DNA from: Saccharomonospora xinjiangensis XJ-54
Lineage (GTDB): Bacteria > Actinomycetota > Actinomycetes > Mycobacteriales > Pseudonocardiaceae
Direction of reading: 5' to 3'
NCBI RefSeq assembly: GCF_000258175.1
Contig: NZ_JH636049.1
Span: forward strand, 2,085,482 to 2,149,481
Length of the DNA stretch: 64,000 bases
The notes beneath the pieces are model-generated. The model did not search any database, was not told the DNA's origin, and worked only from the letters and a program-made list of their open reading frames with translations. Position numbers and translations under genes: made by a program. Shown here piece after piece: positions 41,445 to 49,997 of the stretch. Within the stretch, counting starts at the first letter, position 1. Each line of letters begins with the position of its first letter.

Positions 41445-43052
41445 TCAGGCGCCGATCACCGGGGGTGCGGTGCGCTCGTTGGTGCCGAACACGTCGTCGG
41501 GGTCGGCCTCCACGAGATAGGTGGGACGCTGGTGGTCGCTGTCCTCGCCGCCCTGGCCCTTGCCCGCTCCTGCGCCGCCGCCCATCGGTGCGCCGCCCAT
41601 GCCGCCACGCGCGGCTGAGGCCGCCCCCGGTGCTGCCGCGCCGGGCCCCGCAGCAGCGCCGGGACCGCCCATCGGCTTGGCCCCGGTAGCCGCTCCCGCG
41701 CCCGCGCCCGCGCCCGGCCCCGCACCGGCACCACCGCCGGGGCCGAAACCCCCGCCAGGAAGCCGCCCGCTGTAGCTGCCTCCACTGGCACCGCCGCCAG
41801 GGCCGCCGCCAGGACCGAATCCCGGCCCCATGGGCATCGGGCCGATCCCGGGGTTACCGCCCGGCCCGAAGGCGTTGGGGCCGGAGGTGTTGTTGCGGCC
41901 ACCGAGCGCGGGTGGACGCCACCCGGCCGGTTGGAGACCCGAAGGCCGCGTCGTCCCCGGCCTCACGCCCGATCCGGTGGTCGGACCTGGCGCGATCGGC
42001 GTGAAGGACCCACCCGATGGTCCCGTGCCCGAGCCACCACCGGAGAGTCCGGTGCCCGAGCCACCGCCCGGCAGCACGCCCACCGAACCGGTGCCCGACG
42101 GAACGGACGAGGCGCCACCTCCGGCGATCCCTGCGGGACCACCCGCGAACCCGGACGCGCTGGTGCTCTCGTCGAACCGGATGACGCCGCTCGCGCCGCC
42201 GTCTCCGGAGCCACCGGAACCACCGAACTGCGGCGGCTCGGCGAAGACGGGCTGCTTGTTGCCGCTCTCCTGCAGATCGAAGTCGTACTGTGTCATGACC
42301 CGCACGGCCTCGTCGTGCGCGGCCTGGCTCTCCTGCTGCTTCACGATGGTCCGCTCGACCTGCTCGTGAAAGGAGAACGGGTCGCTGCCCCAGTTCGCCA
42401 TCTCCTGGTCCATGTTGAACGGGATCGGCTCGGGCATACTGTTCTTCGCCCGAACGGCGGCCTCGCTCTCGGCGGCGATGATGTCGGAAGCCATGCGCGC
42501 GTTTTGTGAGTTGCCGTCCGACCAGTCCGAGAGAGTCGTAAAATAGCCATGCGCGCTGTCAGCAGCGCCGCCCTCCCACTCAGCCTTGGACTTACCGACG
42601 GCCTCCCGCATCCCGTCCGACAAGCGTTGAAAAAGGTTGTGGAGGTCGTGATAGGAATCCGAATAGACCGTGATGTCCTCAGCTCGAATGGGTTCCACAT
42701 AGGCTTTCAAGGCACCGTGGTCGTACCCCCAATAATTGGAGTCGGAAGCAGGCACACCGTCGCGATACTCGACCTCATAAGCCGCGAGCTGCCTTTCACG
42801 CTCCTTTTCTGCCCCCACTGCGATCGCTGTTCCTGCGGCCCATGAATTAATGCGCCCAATCCAAGTTGGGTCGCCCACCGAGGCCCGCGCCTGCGCATAG
42901 GAATATTCTGTCCCGGGCGGAAGCTGAGCCATCTGCTCTTCACTGAGAGCCGGGGGAATCTTCCCTTCAGCGAGATAATCACGTATCTCCTGAGCGGGCA
43001 TACTGAGGAACTCTTCCGAATTTGGCGGCCGATAATCGGACACCTTAATCAC
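41445..43052 (-). CDS. PPE-like/WXG-type ESX substrate with Gly/Pro-rich C-terminus
   Basis: 535 residues. The N-terminal 220 residues are helical and contain a W-x-G turn (KAEWEGGAADSAHGYF) between two long helices, as in WXG100/PPE-type ESX (type VII) substrates. From about residue 270 the chain is low complexity, rich in Gly, Pro, Ser and Ala (repeats such as GPGGGPGGGASGG), and it ends DDVFGTNERTAPPVIGA. The start (GTG 43052) overlaps the preceding DUF3558 stop. It is the last gene of an operon with EspG and DUF3558 lipoproteins, supporting export through an ESX system encoded elsewhere. Function at the surface unknown. Confidence 0.7.
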   Translation of the reverse strand: MIKVSDYRPPNSEEFLSMPAQEIRDYLAEGKIPPALSEEQMAQLPPGTEYSYAQARASVGDPTWIGRINSWAAGTAIAVGAEKERERQLAAYEVEYRDGVPASDSNYWGYDHGALKAYVEPIRAEDITVYSDSYHDLHNLFQRLSDGMREAVGKSKAEWEGGAADSAHGYFTTLSDWSDGNSQNARMASDIIAAESEAAVRAKNSMPEPIPFNMDQEMANWGSDPFSFHEQVERTIVKQQESQAAHDEAVRVMTQYDFDLQESGNKQPVFAEPPQFGGSGGSGDGGASGVIRFDESTSASGFAGGPAGIAGGGASSVPSGTGSVGVLPGGGSGTGLSGGGSGTGPSGGSFTPIAPGPTTGSGVRPGTTRPSGLQPAGWRPPALGGRNNTSGPNAFGPGGNPGIGPMPMGPGFGPGGGPGGGASGGSYSGRLPGGGFGPGGGAGAGPGAGAGAGAATGAKPMGGPGAAAGPGAAAPGAASAARGGMGGAPMGGGAGAGKGQGGEDSDHQRPTYLVEADPDDVFGTNERTAPPVIGA

Positions 43053-43636
43053 CCCCGAGGAAGCTTCGAGTCAACAATTTCAACAATTCTCCCGGCGAGT
43101 TCACAAGGGTCCGCAGTCCGACCCACCAAAACGTCGATCCGAGAACGTTCGCTAATTTTCATTGCAATCAGACACTCAGGTGTTCCCATCACAGGGTTGA
43201 CGCCAGAGGTTTTGGTCACCGTCCGACCAGTAGCCTCTGTCCGCCCCGAGGTAACACCATCACCGAGATCAACAACGTCCCCAGTACCCTTGTCGCCCAG
43301 TAGCACCAAATCTACCTGTGGCGCCTCGGTATCGTTGACCGATCCCACCGGAACCGTCCAGGAACAAACAAAATTTCCCTTCAAAGACCTCTCTTCAGGC
43401 CCCTCAAACTTACCGTACCGGGAAATCTCATTTTTATCCAACAACGCGCAAATGTCCATTGAGTCAACCGGAACATCTTTCTCGGCCGAGTTTTCTTCAA
43501 CCGAATGCGGAGAGGACACGCTCTCAGGGGTGGCAGTAGCGGAACCAGTCTCCGCGTGACCACATCCAGCCAACGCGATCACACTGAAAGTCACCGAGAT
43601 GGCCGCTTTCATCTGGAGGGATGCAAGAGTTTCCAT
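43049..43636 (-). CDS. DUF3558 lipoprotein, copy C
   Basis: 195 residues (ATG 43612 is an alternative start giving a shorter signal). The signal MKAAISVTFSVIALAGC ends in a lipobox, so it is lipid-anchored outside the membrane. The DUF3558 pattern is D-x-C-x-L-L (MDICALLDKNEISRYG), FVCSWTV, and a C-terminal DPCELAGRIVEIVDSKLPRG. The final motif is almost identical in copies A and B, showing recent paralogy. The family is actinobacterial and of unknown function, frequently beside ESX genes. Confidence 0.8.
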   Translation of the reverse strand: METLASLQMKAAISVTFSVIALAGCGHAETGSATATPESVSSPHSVEENSAEKDVPVDSMDICALLDKNEISRYGKFEGPEERSLKGNFVCSWTVPVGSVNDTEAPQVDLVLLGDKGTGDVVDLGDGVTSGRTEATGRTVTKTSGVNPVMGTPECLIAMKISERSRIDVLVGRTADPCELAGRIVEIVDSKLPRG

Positions 43637-43781
43637 CGCTCAAGCCTGTCCGCGCCGCCGCTTCCCGGAGACTCTTCGTCGCAGACCGGCATCCCGCCCC
43701 CCCTCGTTACAACAACCGATCACAGTCTAACGGCCACCCACCGAGCCGCCAATCCGTTTCGCCCAAAACAGGCAGTTCTAC

Positions 43782-44372
43782 TCAACTCCGAGGAAGCTTT
43801 GAATCAACCATTTCAACGATCTTCCCAGCAAGCTCACAAGGATCTGAGGTGAAACCGACCATTACGTCAAGCCGTGCTCTGTCGCTTACTCTCATCGAAA
43901 CAAGGCAATCCGGTGTTCCCGTTACCGGGTTGACACCAGATGTCTTCACCAGCTCACGTCCAGTAGCCTCGGTCGTCCCCGACGTCAACCCGTCACCTAG
44001 ATCTACGACATCACCGGTTCCCAAGTCGTCCAGATATATTAGATCGACCAGTGGCGCATCCGAATCAGACGCAGTTTCCTTCGGAACCCTCCAGGAACAA
44101 ACAGGATCGCCCTTCAGGAAGCTATCCTTCGGCCCGATAAACTCTCCATACTTTGAGATTTGTTCTTCGTTGAGTAAAGAGCAGGGATCGACGGGGACAT
44201 CAAGCTCGTCACGAACGATACTGGAGTCGCTCCGAGAAGTCGGTATCGACTTACTGCCCCCGGTTGTGGCACCAGTAGAACCAGTCTCTGTTGGGCTGCA
44301 TCCTGCCACAATCACCGCAGCGAGGACCGAGCTGAACACCACACAAGGTAGCCTGAAACCATCAGCCCTCAT
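43782..44372 (-). CDS. DUF3558 lipoprotein, copy B
   Basis: 196 residues from ATG 44372. The signal ends VLAAVIVAGC (lipobox). It shares PCSLLNEEQISKYGEFIGP, VCSWRVPK and DPCELAGKIVEMVDSKLPRS with copies A and C. The ATG overlaps the end of the damaged helical copy B (stop within 44362-44364), so translation coupling with that gene is expected. Its intact state contrasts with the interrupted partner. Confidence 0.8.
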   Translation of the reverse strand: MRADGFRLPCVVFSSVLAAVIVAGCSPTETGSTGATTGGSKSIPTSRSDSSIVRDELDVPVDPCSLLNEEQISKYGEFIGPKDSFLKGDPVCSWRVPKETASDSDAPLVDLIYLDDLGTGDVVDLGDGLTSGTTEATGRELVKTSGVNPVTGTPDCLVSMRVSDRARLDVMVGFTSDPCELAGKIVEMVDSKLPRS

Positions 44373-44832
44373 AATCAGACCTGCCCGGATTCGATCGAAG
44401 AAACTGCAGAATGTTCCGCTCACGATACTTTTGAACTGCTATCCCCAAAGCTTTGTCGGCATTGATCAATACGTCGAGCAATTTCGCGAGGACTTCAGCT
44501 GGAGAGTTGGGATCCATCGTGGCGGAACGCCGCTGGAATGCGGCCATTCGTCTCCCATAATCGTGCTCCCCTAAAGCCAGGTCCCTCTGGGCGAGTTGCC
44601 GAAACCTCTGTGCCATGGCTTCGACTTATTCGACGTAATCCTTGAGCACCTCCCGAATCGGCTTCGCCGCTTCCTCGCTCACCCGAAAGCCACCGGACTT
44701 CGCCGACTTGAGCATTTCCTTGGCTCCGGACGCCATCGCGCTGACGTCCTTCGTGTTGAAGCTCGCGGCTATCGCGGCGGCAGCGCCACCCACGCTGCCG
44801 CTCTTCGTGGGCTCGTCTTCCCAGACTGGCAT
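44362..44832 (-). pseudogene. Helical ESX-associated protein, copy B, interrupted by an in-frame TAA
   Basis: The same reading frame runs from ATG 44832 to the stop at 44362 except for one TAA at 44626-44628. Before it the protein reads MPVWEDEPTKSGSVGGAAAA to REVLKDYVE; after it, VEAMAQRFRQLAQRDLALGE continues the alignment with intact copy A, where the stop position is Glu (GAA to TAA is one substitution). An ATG five codons on (44616) could restart an 84-residue fragment. The C-terminal Y-x-x-x-E of copy A (YQEAE) is YRERN here. It is either a recent pseudogene, a sequencing error or a split pair. Confidence 0.75.
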
Positions 44833-44920
44833 CCCGTTACCCCCTTCGTAACAACGACCGCGCGCAGGCTAACGTCCGAACATGATGCTGTCAGGCCGTT
44901 CCGTCCAAAACAGGCGGTTC

Positions 44921-45505
44921 TCAACTCCGAGGAAGCTTCGAATCAACCATTTCAACAACCTTCCCAGCAAGCTCACAGGAATCCTCGGTTCGCCCCACAG
45001 TCACGTCGAGACGCGAATCATCAGATATCTTCATTGCGATGAGGCAACTTCGAGTATTGGTGACCGGTTCTATACCTGATGTTTTTATCAGTTCGCGACC
45101 AGAATCGTCCGTTTGGCCAGCCTGCAGACCATCGCCAAGATCGATAACTTCTTCTAGCCCGAGATCATGACGAAAGACTAGATCAACGAGCGGCGCCTCG
45201 ACATCGGAAGCGGAGTCTTTTTGAACAGCCCAAGAACATACAGAGTATCCTTGATACGATCGCTTTTCCGGTCCGCTGAATTCACCGTATTGATCAATTT
45301 GGCTTTCGGCAAGCAACGAACAGGGCTCTACCGAGATCGGTGGTGCGCTACTCGACGAAATCTGCTCACTCAACTGCGCAGAGTGGGAATTTTCTGTCTC
45401 GGGATAGGCGGTGCCGACTTCCGCTTGTTCGCATCCCGCCACAGTCGCTGCGGCCAGCGCGAGAGTGAGTAGCACCCTCGACCGTCCACACCTACACGTC
45501 CTCAT
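44921..45505 (-). CDS. DUF3558 lipoprotein, copy A
   Basis: 194 residues from ATG 45505, 2 bp after the stop of helical copy A. The signal ends LALAAATVAGC (lipobox). Core: EPCSLLAESQIDQYGEFSGP, YSVCSWAVQ and the shared ending CELAGKVVEMVDSKLPRS. With helical copy A it forms the unit that was duplicated to give copies B. Confidence 0.8.
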   Translation of the reverse strand: MRTCRCGRSRVLLTLALAAATVAGCEQAEVGTAYPETENSHSAQLSEQISSSSAPPISVEPCSLLAESQIDQYGEFSGPEKRSYQGYSVCSWAVQKDSASDVEAPLVDLVFRHDLGLEEVIDLGDGLQAGQTDDSGRELIKTSGIEPVTNTRSCLIAMKISDDSRLDVTVGRTEDSCELAGKVVEMVDSKLPRS

Positions 45506-45507
45506 GC

Positions 45508-45966
45508 TCAAACCTGCCTAGACTTGACCGACGAAGCTGCGGCATCTTCCGCTTCCTGATACTTCTGGACTGCGATCTCGAGGGCTTTGTCCGCATCGAC
45601 CAGGACTTGCCGCAACTTCTTGAGCACCTCGGCTGGCGAGTTAGGGTCAACCGCAGTGGCACGTAGTTGGAATTCAGCCACTCGCTTGCCATAGTCGTGA
45701 TGGCCCAGAGCAGGTGGTGCCAACGCCAAGAGAGAGAAGTCGTGCGCCATTCGCTCGACCTCTTCGACGTGCTTTTGGAGTACCTCTCGGATCGGCTTCG
45801 CCGCTTCCTCGCTCACCCGGAAGCCGCCGGACTTCGCCGACTTGAGCATTTCCTTGGCTCCGGACGCCATCGCGCTGACGTCCTTCGTGTTGAAGCTGGC
45901 GGCCATCGCGGCGGCAGCGCCACCCACGCTGCCGCTCTTCGCGGGCTCGTCCTCCCAGACCGGCAT
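45508..45966 (-). CDS. Helical ESX-associated protein, copy A (candidate PE/WXG-like partner)
   Basis: 152 residues, all-helical. The opening MPVWEDEPAKSGSVGGAAAA is nearly identical to copy B. A helix around 25-75 (VSAMASGAKEMLKSAKSGGF), a helix carrying HHDYGKRVAEFQLRAT, and a C-terminal helix VLVDADKALEIAVQKYQEAE follow. The last residues give Y-x-x-x-E (YQEAE), the general export signal of ESX substrates. With the PPE-like protein in the same operon it may play the PE-type partner role. The family is not one I can name with certainty. Confidence 0.65.
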   Translation of the reverse strand: MPVWEDEPAKSGSVGGAAAAMAASFNTKDVSAMASGAKEMLKSAKSGGFRVSEEAAKPIREVLQKHVEEVERMAHDFSLLALAPPALGHHDYGKRVAEFQLRATAVDPNSPAEVLKKLRQVLVDADKALEIAVQKYQEAEDAAASSVKSRQV

Positions 45967-46086
45967 CCCGTTACCCCCTTCGTAACAACGACCGCGCGCA
46001 GTCTAGCGGTCACCCATCGTGCCTTACGGCCGTTTCACCCAAGACAGGCAGTTCTACCCATTCCTCGGCTCCGCGAGCGTCGGCGG

Positions 46087-46863
46087 CTACTGGAGGAAGG
46101 GCTGGATCTGCGCCGAGAGCTGCTGTGCGATGCGCGCGTTGTCCGCGGGCGCGTACGTCAGCCACGTCTGGCCGTCCTCGGCTTTGCGACTGGTGCTGAA
46201 GATGCGACCGTCCTCGGTGTCGAACCACACCACGGGGTCGAGATGACGGTGCCCGCCTCTTCGGCTTTGCGCGAACGCCGTGAACTGGCCCATTCGCCCC
46301 GTCGGCCTCTCGAACATGCGCTGCACCGCACGCTCCTGCACGGACAACCGCGACGCGGGCGCCGACACGTCGGCGAAAGGATCGTAGGAGTCGGGTTCCC
46401 TCCTACGTGGGTCCCTCGGCTTCGGCTTCGCCACGGTGACCGACGTTCCCGGCGCGGGGCGGGCCGCCGGGATGAGATTGACGATCTCGGGGACGAGCCC
46501 CTCGACGCGCAGGATCGTGAACACGAGGTGGTTGCTGTCCCGCTTCGCGAGCACCGCGAACTGCCCGTCACACGCTGAGCGGGCGAACAGCTTCTCCCCA
46601 CCGCCCAGCTTCGCCGCCGCCGTCAGGGCCACCCGCCCACGCGCGATCGTCACCAGCGCCGCTTCCACATCCGGATCGAGCCTGTCCCTTCTCCTCAGGC
46701 CACGTCCTTCGAGGTCGCGGAACACCGCGTCCCTGATCTGCGCGCGCTCCGTGTGTGTGGTGCCCAGATGCGGCACCTCGAACGGAAACGGCGCGTGCCC
46801 CAGGTTCAACTGCTCGAAAAGAATGTCAACCGCGGCCAACGACAACGAGAACGACTGCACCAT
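46087..46863 (-). CDS. EspG-family ESX chaperone
   Basis: 258 residues from ATG 46863, with GGGGAG 7 bases upstream. The EspG layout is visible: FSLSLAAVDILFEQLNLGHA at the N-terminus, VPHLGTTHTERAQIRDAVF, an even alternation of strands and helices in the middle (VALTAAAKLGGGEKLFA), and RLSVQERAVQRMFERPTGRMGQ near the end. EspG proteins bind the tip of PE-PPE-type substrates in the cytosol and deliver them to the ESX channel. It is the first gene of the minus-strand operon that ends in the PPE-like protein. Confidence 0.82.
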   Translation of the reverse strand: MVQSFSLSLAAVDILFEQLNLGHAPFPFEVPHLGTTHTERAQIRDAVFRDLEGRGLRRRDRLDPDVEAALVTIARGRVALTAAAKLGGGEKLFARSACDGQFAVLAKRDSNHLVFTILRVEGLVPEIVNLIPAARPAPGTSVTVAKPKPRDPRRREPDSYDPFADVSAPASRLSVQERAVQRMFERPTGRMGQFTAFAQSRRGGHRHLDPVVWFDTEDGRIFSTSRKAEDGQTWLTYAPADNARIAQQLSAQIQPFLQ

Positions 46864-47015
46864 TCTCAGCTCCCCCACTGAAAAAGACGTACCGCACAGG
46901 CACGGTAGCAGTCAGCCGCCCCCACCTCAGACGTTCACCCAAATGGGTAGCGGTGTTTGTCTCGCCCTCAGCGAACCCCATTGCGGCCACCGCCCTGAAC
47001 TGCTGGTCTTGACGC

Positions 47016-47258
47016 ATGGCCGAACAGAAACCCGCGCTCGTCCTCCACCTCGTGAGCGGCGGCGACCCGCTCGTCTTCACCCTGCGCGCCGACGACGTGC
47101 CCGAGTTGCGCACACAGCTTCACCTGCACCTGGAACACGGCGCCGTCGAGACCGTCCACACCGCAGAGGACAGAGCCGTGATCGTCAACTTCGCACACGT
47201 GGCCGCCGCCTACATCGACGACCTGCAACGTCAGGGCAAAGTCTTCGGGCTGCGCTGA
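47016..47258 (+). CDS. Small conserved-looking protein, 80 residues (unknown)
   Basis: 80 residues, MAEQKPALVLHLVSGGDPLV onward, with alternating strands and two helices (DVPELRTQLHLHLEHG; HVAAAYIDDLQRQGK). It is divergent from espG across 152 bp and convergent with glfT2. Codon use is strongly GC3-biased like the neighbours, which supports it as a gene. No family recognised. Confidence 0.6.
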   Translation: MAEQKPALVLHLVSGGDPLVFTLRADDVPELRTQLHLHLEHGAVETVHTAEDRAVIVNFAHVAAAYIDDLQRQGKVFGLR

Positions 47259-47327
47259 CGCGCCGGGGCGGCGGTGCCACACACCGCGTCACCGCCGTCT
47301 TCAACAAACACTGACCGGACACGCCGA

Positions 47328-47359
47328 CGGGGCCGGGGGTGTCTCCACCCACGGCCCCG
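47328..47359. terminator. Bidirectional hairpin between the 80-residue gene and glfT2
   Basis: CGGGGCCG/CGGCCCCG plus GGGTG/CACCC with one mismatch make a 14-bp stem around a 4-base loop. It lies between convergent stops at 47258 and 47374. Confidence 0.65.
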
Positions 47360-47373
47360 CCGACGGTCGCGTA

Positions 47374-49320
47374 TCAGAGCCGGTAGAGGCGCTTCCAGTT
47401 CTCCCTGCTGGTGAGCCTCGGCATGGCGCGCTTGTACTCCTCCTGCACGAGCTTGCCTTCCTTACGCAGGCGGTTGATCACCTGCACGCCCTGCTTGGCG
47501 AGTTCGAACATGCGCTGCCGGTCGTAGCGGCGCACGCGCACACCCTCCTGCGAGGCGTCGGTGACGATCGCCGTCTCGAACTGCGACACGTGCCACCAGT
47601 GCGCCTCATCGCTCGGGATGGCACCGAGCTCGAAACGGTGCTTGCCGAGGAGCCGGTAGATGATCCTCTTGAGCAGCACCAACCGCTGCATGCTCGGCCT
47701 CGGCGCTGTGTTGATGATGCCGATGTCGTTCGACGCGATGCCGGGCACCTCGGTGGGCGCGTAACGCTTGGTCTCCGGGTACTGCGCCCGGATCTCCCTG
47801 ATGCGCTTCATCGCGGCCACACCACCGTCGTGCAGCACCTCCGGCCCCTTCAGGAAGTCCTCCACCGCGGTGATCAGGGTCGCGGAAAGGCCGTACTGCA
47901 TACCCAGCAGGTAGCGCACGAGCTGCGCCATCAGGACACGCGAGAGCAGGTTCAGGTCGAACGGGCTGTGCAGCGCGGCCGTGATGATCGAGTTACGCAG
48001 GTTGAAGTACCGGTGCCACTCGTCCCAGTCCTTCCAGTGGAAGTCCGCGTGCCACACACCCGCGCCGGGCAGCGTCACGGTCGGGAAGCCGTGCGCCCTG
48101 GCCCGGTAGCTGTACTCGGCGTCGTCCCACTGGAAGAAGAACGGCAGCGGATAGCCGATGGCCTTGACCACCTCGTACGGGATCAGACAGGACCACCAGC
48201 CGTTGTAGCCCGCGTCGAGCCTGCGCTCCTGGCGGTTCGGCTTGCCGCTTTCGGGATCGACGTCGAGCAGGTCGGCCGTCGTGAGGCTGTGCGGCACCGG
48301 CTGACCCGGCTCCAGCGTGTTGAGGCGGGCGTACTCGGCGCCGACGTGGAGCTGGTTGGGGTGCAGCAGGTTGAGCATCTGCCCACCGACGATCATCGGG
48401 CTGGCCGCCCTGTTGGAGAACGCCGTCAACCGGATGATCAGGTCCGGTTCGAGGAGCACGTCGTCGTCCATGAACAGCACGTTCGCGTGCTCGGTCTCGG
48501 TGTGACCCGCCACCTCGTACAGACCACGGGTGAAACCGCCCGCGCCGCCGAGGTTCGGCTGCTTGATGTAGTGCAGTTTGTCGCCGAGACGCTCGGCGAC
48601 CTCTGCGAAGCCCTCACGAGAATCGACGGTGTCGGTGCCCTGGTCGGCGACGTAGATGGCGTCGAGGGTGTCGAGCGCGGGCAGCGAGTCGGCCAGCGCG
48701 TACAAGTTCTTCAGGCAGTCGTCCGCGCGGTTCATCGTGCAGATGGTGACCGCGGTGGGCCGGATCTTCTCAGGCGAATCCACGGTCCAGCGCACGTCCG
48801 ACACCGTGAGCTGCTGCCCCTCGCTTTCCAGGTCCAGCCACAGTGCGCCGCCGTCGAGGAACTTGTCCAGCGGGGCTTCGAGCACCACGTGCTCATTGTC
48901 CGCGCCGCTCACCTCGCGAACGGCGATCGTCCTCGACTCACCCTCCATGTCGGAGGCTCGAACCGCGAGCCTGCCCGACCCGGTCACGTCGGCCTCGACG
49001 GAGACGTTCTTCGCCGTGGTCCAGCGCTGCCAGTAGCTGGCGGGGAACCGGCCGAAGTACGTGTTGCCGGAGACCCGCGCCGACGGTTCGAGAGAGACAC
49101 TGTGCCGCTGCCGCGTGGCAACGCCTTCGACGATCTCCGAGTAGAGGTCCTTGCTCACCACCTCGGACGGACCGGCGAACAGGCCCCGCTGCGCGAGCAG
49201 TGTGCCGCTGCCTGCGTGCTCGGAGAACAGGGCCTTCTCTGTGCTCGTGGCCTTGCTCGCGGCGGTTTTGCCGGTTTTGGCCTGCTCTGGTGCGGTGGCC
49301 GGTGCCGCTTTACCGGGCAT
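47374..49320 (-). CDS. glfT2: GlfT2: bifunctional galactan polymerase (Rv3808c-like)
   Basis: 648 residues, close to mycobacterial GlfT2. An N-terminal beta-barrel (QRHSVSLEPSARVSGNTYFG) precedes the GT-A domain: AVTICTMNRADDCLKNLYAL, AIYVADQGTDTV, QPNLGGAGGFTRGLYE, metal motif VLFMDDDVLLEPD, and the base region FFFQWDDAEYSYRA with GVWHADFHWKD. It extends galactan with alternating beta-1,5 and beta-1,6 galactofuranose from UDP-Galf at the cytoplasmic membrane face. Its donor is made by Glf at the far end of the locus. Separated from glf here, unlike mycobacteria where the two are adjacent. Confidence 0.96.
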   Translation of the reverse strand: MPGKAAPATAPEQAKTGKTAASKATSTEKALFSEHAGSGTLLAQRGLFAGPSEVVSKDLYSEIVEGVATRQRHSVSLEPSARVSGNTYFGRFPASYWQRWTTAKNVSVEADVTGSGRLAVRASDMEGESRTIAVREVSGADNEHVVLEAPLDKFLDGGALWLDLESEGQQLTVSDVRWTVDSPEKIRPTAVTICTMNRADDCLKNLYALADSLPALDTLDAIYVADQGTDTVDSREGFAEVAERLGDKLHYIKQPNLGGAGGFTRGLYEVAGHTETEHANVLFMDDDVLLEPDLIIRLTAFSNRAASPMIVGGQMLNLLHPNQLHVGAEYARLNTLEPGQPVPHSLTTADLLDVDPESGKPNRQERRLDAGYNGWWSCLIPYEVVKAIGYPLPFFFQWDDAEYSYRARAHGFPTVTLPGAGVWHADFHWKDWDEWHRYFNLRNSIITAALHSPFDLNLLSRVLMAQLVRYLLGMQYGLSATLITAVEDFLKGPEVLHDGGVAAMKRIREIRAQYPETKRYAPTEVPGIASNDIGIINTAPRPSMQRLVLLKRIIYRLLGKHRFELGAIPSDEAHWWHVSQFETAIVTDASQEGVRVRRYDRQRMFELAKQGVQVINRLRKEGKLVQEEYKRAMPRLTSRENWKRLYRL

Positions 49321-49406
49321 GAGACCTCAGTCCTCCAAATAAAAGCAATCACGCGGGAGTCGCCAAGTAAGGTACAGGCCGATCGAATGATCCCGACGCC
49401 TGCCCG

Positions 49407-49871
49407 TCACGCACGCGGTTCCCTGAAGACAACCCACTTGAGCATGATGAAATTGATGGTGGTCGCGGTGCCCTGCGCGACGATCCACGCGATCGCCACC
49501 TGCCACCGCAGGTCCGGCAACAGGTGCAGGGCCAGTGCGTTCGTACCCACATTGACGAAGAACGTCACTGTGTAGAGCAGCATGAATCCGCCGAGCTGCC
49601 CGGCTCCACCCTTTTGTGCCGCGGTAAACGTAAAGCGTCTGTTAAGGAAATACGCCGTGGTGGTGCCTGCGACGAAACTCAACGCCTTGGCAAGGTGCAC
49701 CCACAGTCCTGCCTGGAGCAACAGCCAGTAGAGGCCGAAGTCCACGAGAGCGCAGAAGCCGCCGATGAGCACGAATCGCGAGATCTGGGCCAGCAGGCCC
49801 GGCGATGCCGCCCTCGGCGCGCCGTTCTGCGTCCCGCTCGCCTGCGAATCCTGCGAACTCGTTGCCACCAT
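49407..49871 (-). CDS. GtrA-family small membrane protein (Rv3789-like)
   Basis: 154 residues, four membrane segments: FVLIGGFCALVDFGLYWLLL, AKALSFVAGTTTAYFLNRRF, MLLYTVTFFVNVGTNALALH and IAWIVAQGTATTINFIMLKW. FLNRRFTF and NFIMLKWVVF are GtrA signatures. In mycobacteria Rv3789 sits beside dprE1 as here, and has been linked to decaprenyl-phosphoarabinose handling or to anchoring AftA. It is divergent from dprE1 across 126 bp. Confidence 0.9.
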   Translation of the reverse strand: MVATSSQDSQASGTQNGAPRAASPGLLAQISRFVLIGGFCALVDFGLYWLLLQAGLWVHLAKALSFVAGTTTAYFLNRRFTFTAAQKGGAGQLGGFMLLYTVTFFVNVGTNALALHLLPDLRWQVAIAWIVAQGTATTINFIMLKWVVFREPRA

Positions 49872-49997
49872 GCATTACCTCGTCGGCAGTGTGAGGTCGC
49901 GGCGGGCAGCCGGGGTTCTTCGCGAAAGCTTCGTGTCCGCGCGACCTGAGTCGTCCCGTCCGAGTCTAGGCATCACGGCGGCGCTACTCTGGTCCGG

